DNA of 64,000 nucleotides from Flagellimonas_A sp039592695 (GTDB lineage Bacteria; Bacteroidota; Bacteroidia; Flavobacteriales; Flavobacteriaceae). The DNA is taken from NCBI RefSeq assembly GCF_039592695.1, contig NZ_JBBUTK010000002.1, forward strand, positions 744,001 through 808,000, in the 5' to 3' direction. The notes below the pieces were generated by a model. That model saw only the letters and a list, made by a program, of their open reading frames with translations. It had not been told where the DNA came from and did not search any database. The translations under genes and the position numbers were made by a program. Positions 1 to 7,572 of the stretch are shown piece after piece (position 1 is the first letter of the stretch; every line of letters starts with the position of its first letter).

Positions 1-461
1 CATTGATTTTGGTTCTGGATGATGTTCGGAGTCTCAATAACATCGGTTCAGTGTTCAGAACAGCCGATGCTTTTTTGATCAAAAGAATCTACCTCTGCGG
101 CATCACCGCAACCCCGCCACACAAGGATATTCAAAAAACAGCACTGGGGTCGACCGAAAGTGTTGCATGGGAATATCGAGAGCATGTTCTTGAATTGGTC
201 AACGAATTGAAATCCCAAAAAGTCAAATTAATTTCCATTGAACAGGCTGAAAATGCGACCCTGCTCAACGAGTTTGAAATCCAAAGACAGGAAACCTACG
301 CCTTGATCTTTGGCAATGAGGTGAAAGGTGTTTCGCAAGAAGTGGTGAACCACAGTGATGAAGTGGTTGAGATTCCGCAGTTTGGTACCAAACACTCTTT
401 GAACATTTCGGTAAGCGTCGGGGTGGTTGTCTGGAATTTCTGGTCAAAGCTCAATAGCTGA
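1..461 (+). CDS. TrmH/SpoU-family RNA 2'-O-methyltransferase (5' end missing)
   Basis: This is the C-terminal 153 codons of a SPOUT-class methyltransferase that puts a methyl group from SAM on a ribose 2'-OH of tRNA or rRNA. All three SpoU motifs are visible: NIGSVFR near the left edge (motif 1), FGNEVKGVS about 90 residues later (motif 2) and IPQFGTKHSLNISVSVG near the C terminus (motif 3, the trefoil knot that holds SAM). The reading frame is open to the window edge and family members of this type are about 175-180 residues long, so roughly 25 N-terminal residues lie outside. The RNA target cannot be read from the sequence. It converges with the HPPK/dNK gene. Confidence 0.85.
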   Translation, partial: LILVLDDVRSLNNIGSVFRTADAFLIKRIYLCGITATPPHKDIQKTALGSTESVAWEYREHVLELVNELKSQKVKLISIEQAENATLLNEFEIQRQETYALIFGNEVKGVSQEVVNHSDEVVEIPQFGTKHSLNISVSVGVVVWNFWSKLNS

Positions 462-480
462 AAACACTTGTAGTTGAAGT

Positions 481-532
481 CCCTTTTCCTTTGGGGAGAG
501 TCTCGATTGCTATCGAGATAGGGTAGGGCCAA
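481..532. repeat. REP-like G/C-rich hairpin element
   Basis: The stretch begins with a run of C and T, contains ggggagag, then an inverted repeat TCTCGAT-TGCT-ATCGAGA at 501-518, then agggtagggcc. It belongs to the same style of element as those at 7385, 45131, 56631, 59997 and 62170. The central palindrome resembles the perfect one at 62657-62674 (TCCCGATAGCTATCGGGA). Confidence 0.5.
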
Positions 533-539
533 TGAAAAA

Positions 540-559
540 CCCTGACGGTGATGTCAGGG
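540..559 (-). terminator. Rho-independent terminator of the HPPK/dNK gene
   Basis: The stem CCCTGAC/GTCAGGG has a 6-nt loop and, read on the minus strand, is followed by TTTTT. It lies 84 bp past the stop of the minus-strand fusion gene. Confidence 0.6.
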
Positions 560-642
560 CAGAATATATAGTTTGAGTTAGTTAGTTTCTCTTGAAAACG
601 TTGCCAATAACGGAAATCAATCTGTGATATGCAAATATTTTC

Positions 643-1785
643 TTAAAAAATACGCTCCAGTATTTTTTTTCCGATAGCCCCTAAAACGATTTCATAGTCT
701 GATATATTGGCTACAAAATCCAATTCTTTCAAATTGATGATCGTACTGTTTTGGTCAGGATGTCCTTTAATAAAGTCAAGATAGCCCCGGTTGATTTTTT
801 CAAGATAATCGGCTTTAATCTGCTGCTCATAATCACGCCCCCGCTTTTTGATGTTTTCTAGCAATCGCTCCGTACTTTGGTACAAATACACATAGATGTC
901 GGGTTTTTTTACCTCTTTGTACATAAAGTTGAACAGCTTTCGATAGAGGTCAAATTCAACCTTTTGAAGCGTGACGTTGGCAAAAATCAGGGATTTGTAA
1001 ATATCATAGTCACTGACCATAAAGGTTTTGAAAAGGTCAAACTGTGAGGTGTCATCAGTAAATTGTTGGTAACGATCGGCCAAAAAAGACATTTCCAGCG
1101 GAAAGGCATAACGGGCTTGGTCTTCGTAAAATTTTGGAAGAAAGGGATTATCGGCAAAGCGCTCCAACACCAATTTTGCATTGAAATCTTTGGCGATTTC
1201 TTTGGTGAGCGTGGTCTTTCCTACACCGATATTGCCCTCGATGGCCAAGAAATGGAGTTGTGAGAACAAGCCTTCCCGATTTTTGAACAATCGCCCCTTT
1301 TTCTGCATCACACTTTTATCCTTGCACTCTTGCAATAGGTTTCGGGTATCTTTTTTTAATAGCGGATGGTAAAATTGCGGAGCGATATCGGCCAAGGGTT
1401 TGAGCACAAAACGACGTTCGTGCATTTTTGGATGCGGAACCGTAAGGCTGTCAGCATCGATAATGGCGTCCCCGTAATATATAATGTCAATATCCAAAGA
1501 ACGTGACCGGTAGTTTTCATCGGCATACCGCTGTCTGCCCGATTGTTGTTCAATCGACAAAAGACATTCCAAGAGCAAATCAGGCCTCAAATCGGTTTCA
1601 ACGGCCACACAAAGATTCAGAAAATCATCGCCATCGAATCCCCACGAGGCATTTTCATAAACACCGGAGATTTGGGTCACTTTTCCCGCCAACTTATTGA
1701 GACTTAAAATGGCCTGCTGCAAGATGTGGGGGCGAAACCCCTGATTGCTTCCCAGTGATAGGTATGCCGTAACTTTTTCTTTCAT
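643..1785 (-). CDS. folK: Fusion of HPPK (FolK) and deoxynucleoside kinase
   Basis: Residues 5-155 are 6-hydroxymethyl-7,8-dihydropterin pyrophosphokinase, the step before dihydropteroate synthesis in the folate pathway: YLSLGSNQG, the RSRSLDIDIIYYG block (92-104) and VPHPKMHERRFVLKPL (116-131) are the family signatures. Residues 178-380 are a deoxynucleoside kinase with P-loop GNIGVGKTT (184-192) and lid RGRDYE (315-320), which phosphorylates deoxynucleosides in salvage. The usual D/E-R-S/T motif is replaced by SDYD (258-261), so the Arg is absent, unlike in the stand-alone kinase at 57773. This fusion is, as far as I know, common in Bacteroidota. The ATG at 1785 gives a full HPPK N terminus. 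Both activities are inferred from motifs. Confidence 0.88.
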   Translation of the reverse strand: MKEKVTAYLSLGSNQGFRPHILQQAILSLNKLAGKVTQISGVYENASWGFDGDDFLNLCVAVETDLRPDLLLECLLSIEQQSGRQRYADENYRSRSLDIDIIYYGDAIIDADSLTVPHPKMHERRFVLKPLADIAPQFYHPLLKKDTRNLLQECKDKSVMQKKGRLFKNREGLFSQLHFLAIEGNIGVGKTTLTKEIAKDFNAKLVLERFADNPFLPKFYEDQARYAFPLEMSFLADRYQQFTDDTSQFDLFKTFMVSDYDIYKSLIFANVTLQKVEFDLYRKLFNFMYKEVKKPDIYVYLYQSTERLLENIKKRGRDYEQQIKADYLEKINRGYLDFIKGHPDQNSTIINLKELDFVANISDYEIVLGAIGKKILERIF

Positions 1786-1871
1786 GGATATGTGATAGGC
1801 GAAATATGGCAGCTAAAGATAAGTTTTACAGCGAATTTTAAAAGTCAAGATGAGTTCATTGTAACAATATT

Positions 1872-1879
1872 TATCTTTG
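1872..1879 (+). promoter_or_regulatory. Promoter -7 element of sppA
   Basis: TATCTTTG matches the Bacteroidota -7 consensus TAnnTTTG and lies 22 nt before the ATG at 1902. No convincing TTG sits 19 nt upstream, so the -33 box is weak. Confidence 0.5.
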
Positions 1880-1901
1880 GCGTCATATCAAAAAAGAATT
1901 G

Positions 1902-3665
1902 ATGAAATTTCTACGGAATTTACTGGCTGCTATTTTAGGATGCCTCATCGCATTTGGAATCATAGTTATGATGTTTTTCATTTTTGCCGCTCTGGTGAGC
2001 AATGCTGATGATGGGGTCCAGGTCAAGCAGAATACCATTTTAGAGTTGAGTTTTACACAACCTGTGATGGACTATACCGGGAAGGACGAAAATGACCCTT
2101 TTGGAGCCCTGTTTTCAGATGGTGCTACTGGTTTGGACGAAATCATACACGCCATTAAAGTCGCGAAAGATGATGACAAAGTGGCCGGAATCAGCATCAG
2201 AACAGGATATTTGATGGCCGGCCTTGCCCAAACACAGGAAATTCGCAAAGCATTGGAAGAATTTAAATCCGCAGGAAAATTCATCTATGCACATGCCGAT
2301 TTCTACACCCAAAAAGATTATTACCTGTCGAGTGTTGCCGATAAATTGTACTTACATCCACAGGGTGCTATGGATTTTAAGGGCTTGGCCAGTGAAGTGC
2401 TCTACTTTAAAGAACTTCAGGAAAAAACGGGAATCAAAATGGAGGTCATACGCCACGGCAAGTACAAGAGTGCCGTAGAACCTTTTTTGGCCAATGAAAT
2501 GAGTGATGAGAACCGTACTCAAATCAAGGAGTTGATTTCTTCTATTTGGAATACAATGGTAGATGACATTGCCGCTTCACGAAATATGACCGCTGGCAAT
2601 TTGAATGCCATCGCCGATACCTTGGGTGCCAGAACACCTGAGCTTGCCGTTGCCAATGGCATGGTAGACCAAACGCTGTTTTATGATGAATACGAACAGC
2701 TGTTGCGCAAAAAAGTAGACTTTGAAGAAGACGAAGCTTTGAACTACGTGCAATTTGGCGACTATGTGAGGGTCGCCAAAAAGAAAAAAATCAATTCAGG
2801 GAAGGATAAAATTGCGGTCATCTATGCCCAAGGGGAGATTTATTACGGTGAGGGCGATCAAGAATACATCGGTCAAGACCTGATCAATCGTTCACTCAAG
2901 AAAGCTCGTGATGATAAAAATGTAAAGGCCATTGTGCTCAGGGTAAATTCTCCTGGGGGTAATGCCCTGACCGCCGACATTATTTGGCGCGAAATCGCCT
3001 TGACTAAAAAGATAAAGCCCGTAGTGGTTTCCTTTGGAAATTTGGCAGCTTCAGGTGGTTATTACATTGGCGTTGGTGGGGATAAGATTTTTGCCGAGCC
3101 AACGACAATCACTGGATCTATTGGGGTCTTTGGCACCATTCCGAATGTGCATGAACTGGCCACAGACTGGGGCATCAATGCCGAACAGGTAGGTACCAAC
3201 AAAAATTCGGTGGACTACTCCCTTTTTGAGCCCATGAGCGATTCTTTTAGGGCAGTGGTACAAGAAGGTATTGAAGATACCTACGAAACCTTTTTGCAGC
3301 GTGTGGCCGACGGTCGGGGCATGTCTGTCGATGCAGTGAACGAAATCGCCCAAGGCAGGGTATGGAGCGGTACAGATGCGCTAAGATTGGGCCTAGTGGA
3401 TGAGTTGGGCAATTTGGATGATGCCATCGCTGCCGCGGCTGAAATGGCCGAAATAACGACATACGGTGTTAAACGCTATCCCAAATACCGCTCTGACTTT
3501 GACAAATTGATGGAAGATTTGAACAGTGTGAAAGCTGAGTGGGGCGAATCCATCCTAAAGAAAGAAATCGGCGAAGAAGCTCATACCCTTCTGAAAGAAT
3601 TCAAATCCGCTACCGAACAGAAAGGCATTCAGGCTCGTATGCCATTCACTTTAAAAATAAAATAA
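1902..3665 (+). CDS. sppA: Signal peptide peptidase SppA, 67K type
   Basis: This is a membrane-bound serine protease that degrades cleaved signal peptides. There is one N-terminal membrane anchor (residues 5-32) and two tandem S49 domains, as in the E. coli 67-kDa form. The catalytic Lys is in the first domain (K189 in GKYKSAVEPF) and the catalytic Ser in the second (S384 in NLAASGGYY), preceded by the VNSPGG strand at 348-353. The length of 587 residues is typical. A TTG codon just before gives one extra residue, but the ATG at 1902 is the natural start. It has its own promoter and stands alone. Confidence 0.93.
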   Translation: MKFLRNLLAAILGCLIAFGIIVMMFFIFAALVSNADDGVQVKQNTILELSFTQPVMDYTGKDENDPFGALFSDGATGLDEIIHAIKVAKDDDKVAGISIRTGYLMAGLAQTQEIRKALEEFKSAGKFIYAHADFYTQKDYYLSSVADKLYLHPQGAMDFKGLASEVLYFKELQEKTGIKMEVIRHGKYKSAVEPFLANEMSDENRTQIKELISSIWNTMVDDIAASRNMTAGNLNAIADTLGARTPELAVANGMVDQTLFYDEYEQLLRKKVDFEEDEALNYVQFGDYVRVAKKKKINSGKDKIAVIYAQGEIYYGEGDQEYIGQDLINRSLKKARDDKNVKAIVLRVNSPGGNALTADIIWREIALTKKIKPVVVSFGNLAASGGYYIGVGGDKIFAEPTTITGSIGVFGTIPNVHELATDWGINAEQVGTNKNSVDYSLFEPMSDSFRAVVQEGIEDTYETFLQRVADGRGMSVDAVNEIAQGRVWSGTDALRLGLVDELGNLDDAIAAAAEMAEITTYGVKRYPKYRSDFDKLMEDLNSVKAEWGESILKKEIGEEAHTLLKEFKSATEQKGIQARMPFTLKIK

Positions 3666-3740
3666 AAATATGGCATTGTCCCCTTCTTGCATCCGACGAG
3701 CAAGTGCGAGAGGAATGCATAACTTTAGGGGTGTTTGCAT

Positions 3741-4448
3741 ATGACCCAGAAAGACAAAAAGTTTGCCTTCAAAATCTACCTGTATCTAGGGGCATTGTTC
3801 ATCACCTCATTGGTGGTCTCGAACCTGATATTCCAAAAATTCTTTTTCTGGAAGCCTTTCGGTGATGTCACCGTTTTTGGCGCCCCTCTTTTTGAGCTCT
3901 CTGTTGGGATTCTACCGTACCCGCTCACTTTTTTGATCACGGATACCATTTCGGAAATCTTCGGTAAGAAAAAAGCGAACCAAGTGGTCACGGCTGGTAT
4001 TTTCGCATCCTTTTTCTCGATGTTGATCATTTATATCGCCAACGAGGCTCCTGCTATTGCCAGTTCACCAATCGGTGATGAAACCTTTACCAAGGTTTTT
4101 GGCCTTTCGCCCTTGGGTGTGCTTGCGTCGATGTTGGCGTATCTGGCGGCACAGTACATCGATATATCTATCTATCATTTTTGGAAAAAACTGACCGAGG
4201 GGCGCTATCTGTGGCTTCGCAACAACTTTTCGACTTTTACCTCGCAGTTGGTCGATACCTTGACCGTCGTGGGACTTTTGTGCATTTTTGGGGTGCTGCC
4301 GTGGGATAAATTCTATGGCCTTGTCATCAGTGGCTTTCTTTTTAAGATTTTTATAGCATTTCTCGACACCCCTTTGCTATATCTTTTCGTATATCTACTG
4401 CGTAGAAGATTTAACTTAAAAATAGCAGAAGAAATTTCGCTGGATTGA
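3741..4448 (+). CDS. Queuosine precursor transporter, YhhQ family
   Basis: This 235-residue integral membrane protein of about six membrane segments belongs to the YhhQ/Vut_1 family, which in E. coli imports queuosine precursors (preQ0/preQ1) for tRNA modification. Family marks are ILPYPLTFLITDTISEIFGKK near residues 55-75, the internal LAAQYIDISIYHFWKK segment and the late ISGFLFKIFIAFLDTPLLY segment. The start at 3741 (ATG) is preferred over an upstream TTG. It follows sppA by 75 bp and could share its transcript. The substrate is inferred from the family, with no queuosine gene nearby to support it. Confidence 0.85.
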   Translation: MTQKDKKFAFKIYLYLGALFITSLVVSNLIFQKFFFWKPFGDVTVFGAPLFELSVGILPYPLTFLITDTISEIFGKKKANQVVTAGIFASFFSMLIIYIANEAPAIASSPIGDETFTKVFGLSPLGVLASMLAYLAAQYIDISIYHFWKKLTEGRYLWLRNNFSTFTSQLVDTLTVVGLLCIFGVLPWDKFYGLVISGFLFKIFIAFLDTPLLYLFVYLLRRRFNLKIAEEISLD

Positions 4449-4647
4449 TTGCAGATTTTATTTTATTGAAGTCATTTAAACTTTTTGGATTTAAGCGAAA
4501 ATCAGGTATTTTTTGGCTGATTGAAGCGTTTTTTGAGTTGCATAGCCGTAGTTACGGAAAGAAAAAAAGTCAAAAAAACAGACGAAAAAGAGCGATTTTT
4601 TAGCAAATTGAAAAAGTCTAAATGAGTTCATTCCCAAACCCCAATTC
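4449..4647. other. Structured-looking leader in front of the AsmA-like gene
   Basis: The 199-bp spacer contains several short inverted repeats: AATCAG/CTGATT (4500-4505 and 4517-4522), the hairpin CCGTA-GT-TACGG (4546-4557), and the word aaaaagtc twice (near 4564 and 4611). It is otherwise rich in A and T runs. An open frame on the minus strand across this area is very Phe/Ser/Lys-rich and overlaps the AsmA gene, so I do not call it a gene. The role is unknown. Confidence 0.35.
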
Positions 4648-7377
4648 ATGAAGAATAAAAGAATTCTAAAAATAACCGGAATCTCGTTGTTGGTAATCAT
4701 CGGATTGTTGATTGCCATTCCCTTGTTTCTAGAGGGAAAAATTGGTGATATCATCAAGAACAATGTCAACCAAAGTGTCAATGCCGATTTTGATTTCGAG
4801 GATGCCGATTTAAGTCTTTTGAAGAGTTTTCCGAATGCAAACGTGAAATTAAGGGGTATTTCCTTGGTCAATAAAGTACCATTTGAGGGCGATACTTTAT
4901 TCTCTGGCGAAAGTGTGGCGTTGACGCTCTCCATCGGCGAACTTTTTAAGGGTGCCGATGAACCCATAGCCATAAAACGATTGATTGTTGATGGTGCGGA
5001 TTTGAATATCCGTTTGGATGAAATGGGCAATGCAAATTACGATATCGCCAAGGAAACCGAAGTTGGCAATGCTACGGATTCTTCTGAGTCAGGTAATTTT
5101 CAATTTGATATGGAAGCCTACGAAATCAATGATTCGCATGTGGGCTATCACGATGCCGAAACAGGAATCAAATTGGATGTGCGAGATATTCAGCATTCGG
5201 GCACGGGTGACCTCTCGCTCGAAACTTCTGAACTGCAGACCATGACCGAAGCTTTGGTCTCTCTGGAAATGGACAGTGTCAACTATCTCAACAAAAACAA
5301 GGTAAAGTTGGATGCCCTTATCGGAATCGATTTGAGCGAGAACAAATATTCCTTCCTCAAAAATGAGGCATTGGTCAACCAGCTTCCATTGGTGTTCGAT
5401 GGCTTTGTCAAGGTAAATGAAGACAATCAAGAAGTGGATATCAGTTTTAAGACACCATCCTCAGACTTCAAGAATTTTTTGGCCGTCATTCCAGAGGAAT
5501 ATTCGAAAAACATTGAAAATGTGCAGACTACGGGCAATTTTGAAGTCAAAGGGCAACTCAGCGGTATTGTGAATGAGGAACACATTCCCAAATTCAACAT
5601 CAACATCAATTCAGAAAATGCTTCTTTCAAGTATCCCGATTTACCCAAAGCGGTTCGCAATGTCTTTATCGATACCGAAGTGGTCAACAGCACTGGTATC
5701 ACTGAAGATACCTATATCGACATCAAGAAACTGAGCTTTCAGATTGATGAGGACAAGTTCAATGCCGTGGCCAAGATCAGTGATTTGTTGGGCAATACCA
5801 AGGTGGATGCCGATTTGGATGGAAGAATCAATCTGGCCAATATCTCACAGGCGTATCCCGTACCTGAAGATTATAATTTATCAGGAATTTTGACCGCAGA
5901 TGTCACCACGGCTTTTGATATGGCCTCGGTTGAAAAGCACCAATACCAAAACACCCGTACCGAAGGTACGATGAGCGTCAGTGGATTCGAGTACAACTCC
6001 CCAGAACTCAAAAATCCAGTGGCCATCAATACGGCTGCGGTGCAGTTTACCCCAGATAGGGTTTCCTTGAACTCGTTTTCAGGAAAGACGGGCCAAACCG
6101 ATTTCAATGCCACGGGCACCATCAGCAACTTGTTGGGCTACCTTTTCAACAAAGAAAATATTGAGGGCAATTTCAAGCTGAACTCGAACACCTTTGCCGT
6201 CAATGATTTTATGGTGGAGGAAACGGCCAACGAAAATGAAGAGACCGATGGTGAAAATATCCCAACAGGGCAGGAAAGTGTCAAAATCCCCTCATTTTTG
6301 GATTGTACCATCGATGCCTCGGCCAAAAATGTCATTTATGATAATCTGAATTTGACTGATGTGTCTGGGCGATTGTTGATAAAGGATGAAACCGCAACGT
6401 TACAGAACATGACCTCCTCATTGTTCGGCGGTAAATTGAACCTGAACGGAAAAGTTTCGACCAAACCTGAAGTGCCCATATTTGATATGGCCTTGGGCGT
6501 CAACGGATTCAAGATTTCTGAGTCGTTTGCAGCTTTGGATATGCTCAAGGTGCTTGCACCGATTGCCAAAGTATTGGAAGGAAAGCTCAATTCGAGCATC
6601 AATTTGTCGGGCAGCTTGAAAAATGACATGACCCCAAATTTGACTTCGTTGACAGGCAATCTGTTGGCCGAATTATTGTCCACCGAAATTAATGCGGAGC
6701 AAACCCCGTTATTGTCTGCACTTGACGGAAAGCTCAGCTTTTTAAATCTTCAAGAGCTTGATTTAAACGGACTCAAAACGGCCCTGAACTTTGAAAATGG
6801 GGCAGTGGCCGTAAAGCCTTTTGATATCAATTATAAAGATTTTGCCATCAAAGTTGACGGAGGCCATACGTTTGACCAAAAATTACAGTACAATGCCACG
6901 ATTCAGGTGCCCGCCAAATATCTGGGCTCTGATGTCAATAAACTCTTGGCACAGTTGGATGACTCCAGTTTAGAGAACCTGACCATACCTGTAACGGCGA
7001 ATATCGGCGGTAACTACACCAGCCCGAATGTAACCACCGATTTAACCTCTGGGGTCAAAAAATTGACGAACCAATTGGTGGAAATCCAAAAGGAAAAACT
7101 AAAAAACAAAGGTAAAGATGCCGCCAAGGACTTGATTGGCGGACTCTTTAAAAAAGACTCTACCGAAACAGACTCTTCAGCTGCCAAGAAGCCTGGAGTT
7201 AAAGATGTTTTGGGCGGATTGCTAGGTAAGAAAAAAGATTCCACAGCGGTCAAAAATGATTCTACCGCAATCAAAAATGATTCAGCGACCACAGAAGATG
7301 TGGCCAAAAAAGCAGCTAAAGACGTATTGGGTGGATTGTTTGGGAAGAAAAAAAAGGATACTACAAAGCAGAACTAG
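4648..7377 (+). CDS. AsmA-like inner-membrane protein with repeated basic tail
   Basis: This 909-residue protein has one N-terminal membrane segment (residues 10-27) followed by a long beta-rich periplasmic part. The opening after the anchor (IKNNVNQSVNADFDFEDADLSL, then LRGISLVN and FSGESVALTLSIGELF) is the AsmA N-terminal pattern, and the end of the globular part (residues 640-790) fits the AsmA C-terminal region. In Proteobacteria this superfamily helps move phospholipids to the outer membrane; the same role here is inference. The last 110 residues hold three copies of a (K)D(V/L)(L/I)GGL(L/F)-(G)KK motif separated by Ser/Thr/Asp-rich linkers, unlike the usual family end. Confidence 0.8.
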   Translation: MKNKRILKITGISLLVIIGLLIAIPLFLEGKIGDIIKNNVNQSVNADFDFEDADLSLLKSFPNANVKLRGISLVNKVPFEGDTLFSGESVALTLSIGELFKGADEPIAIKRLIVDGADLNIRLDEMGNANYDIAKETEVGNATDSSESGNFQFDMEAYEINDSHVGYHDAETGIKLDVRDIQHSGTGDLSLETSELQTMTEALVSLEMDSVNYLNKNKVKLDALIGIDLSENKYSFLKNEALVNQLPLVFDGFVKVNEDNQEVDISFKTPSSDFKNFLAVIPEEYSKNIENVQTTGNFEVKGQLSGIVNEEHIPKFNININSENASFKYPDLPKAVRNVFIDTEVVNSTGITEDTYIDIKKLSFQIDEDKFNAVAKISDLLGNTKVDADLDGRINLANISQAYPVPEDYNLSGILTADVTTAFDMASVEKHQYQNTRTEGTMSVSGFEYNSPELKNPVAINTAAVQFTPDRVSLNSFSGKTGQTDFNATGTISNLLGYLFNKENIEGNFKLNSNTFAVNDFMVEETANENEETDGENIPTGQESVKIPSFLDCTIDASAKNVIYDNLNLTDVSGRLLIKDETATLQNMTSSLFGGKLNLNGKVSTKPEVPIFDMALGVNGFKISESFAALDMLKVLAPIAKVLEGKLNSSINLSGSLKNDMTPNLTSLTGNLLAELLSTEINAEQTPLLSALDGKLSFLNLQELDLNGLKTALNFENGAVAVKPFDINYKDFAIKVDGGHTFDQKLQYNATIQVPAKYLGSDVNKLLAQLDDSSLENLTIPVTANIGGNYTSPNVTTDLTSGVKKLTNQLVEIQKEKLKNKGKDAAKDLIGGLFKKDSTETDSSAAKKPGVKDVLGGLLGKKKDSTAVKNDSTAIKNDSATTEDVAKKAAKDVLGGLFGKKKKDTTKQN

Positions 7378-7384
7378 AAAAAAG

Positions 7385-7570
7385 TTCCTTCCCCTAACCA
7401 GGGAAGGTGTCATCAGCTTTAGGCTGATGACGGAAGGGGTGGTTTCACCAAAGGTGAAATCGAGGAATTTTTATAAAACTTTTCAAAAACCTCCGTCTCT
7501 CGCATGTGCGGAATACACCTCCCTTTGTTGCAGAAAGGTGTCCACCAGTGGTAGGCCGAAGGGGTTTGGC
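7385..7570. repeat. Two REP-like hairpin elements in tandem
   Basis: The first copy (7385-7439) has outer arms of CCTTCCC/GGGAAGG type and a perfect inner stem GTCATCAGC (7409-7417)/GCTGATGAC (7423-7431). It is followed by GGTTTCACC-aaa-GGTGAAATC (7441-7461). The second copy (about 7495-7565) has cacctccctttg, aaaggtgtccaccagtggt and gaaggggtttgg. The region lies between the convergent AsmA-like and hybrid-kinase genes. Confidence 0.55.
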
Positions 7571-7572
7571 AC

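Noticed and set aside
4491..5030. Minus-strand open frame of 179 codons in front of and inside the AsmA-like gene
   Set aside because: Most of it lies antisense to the AsmA-like gene start; the rest is a Phe/Lys/Ser-rich reading of A/T runs. No start signal or family pattern.
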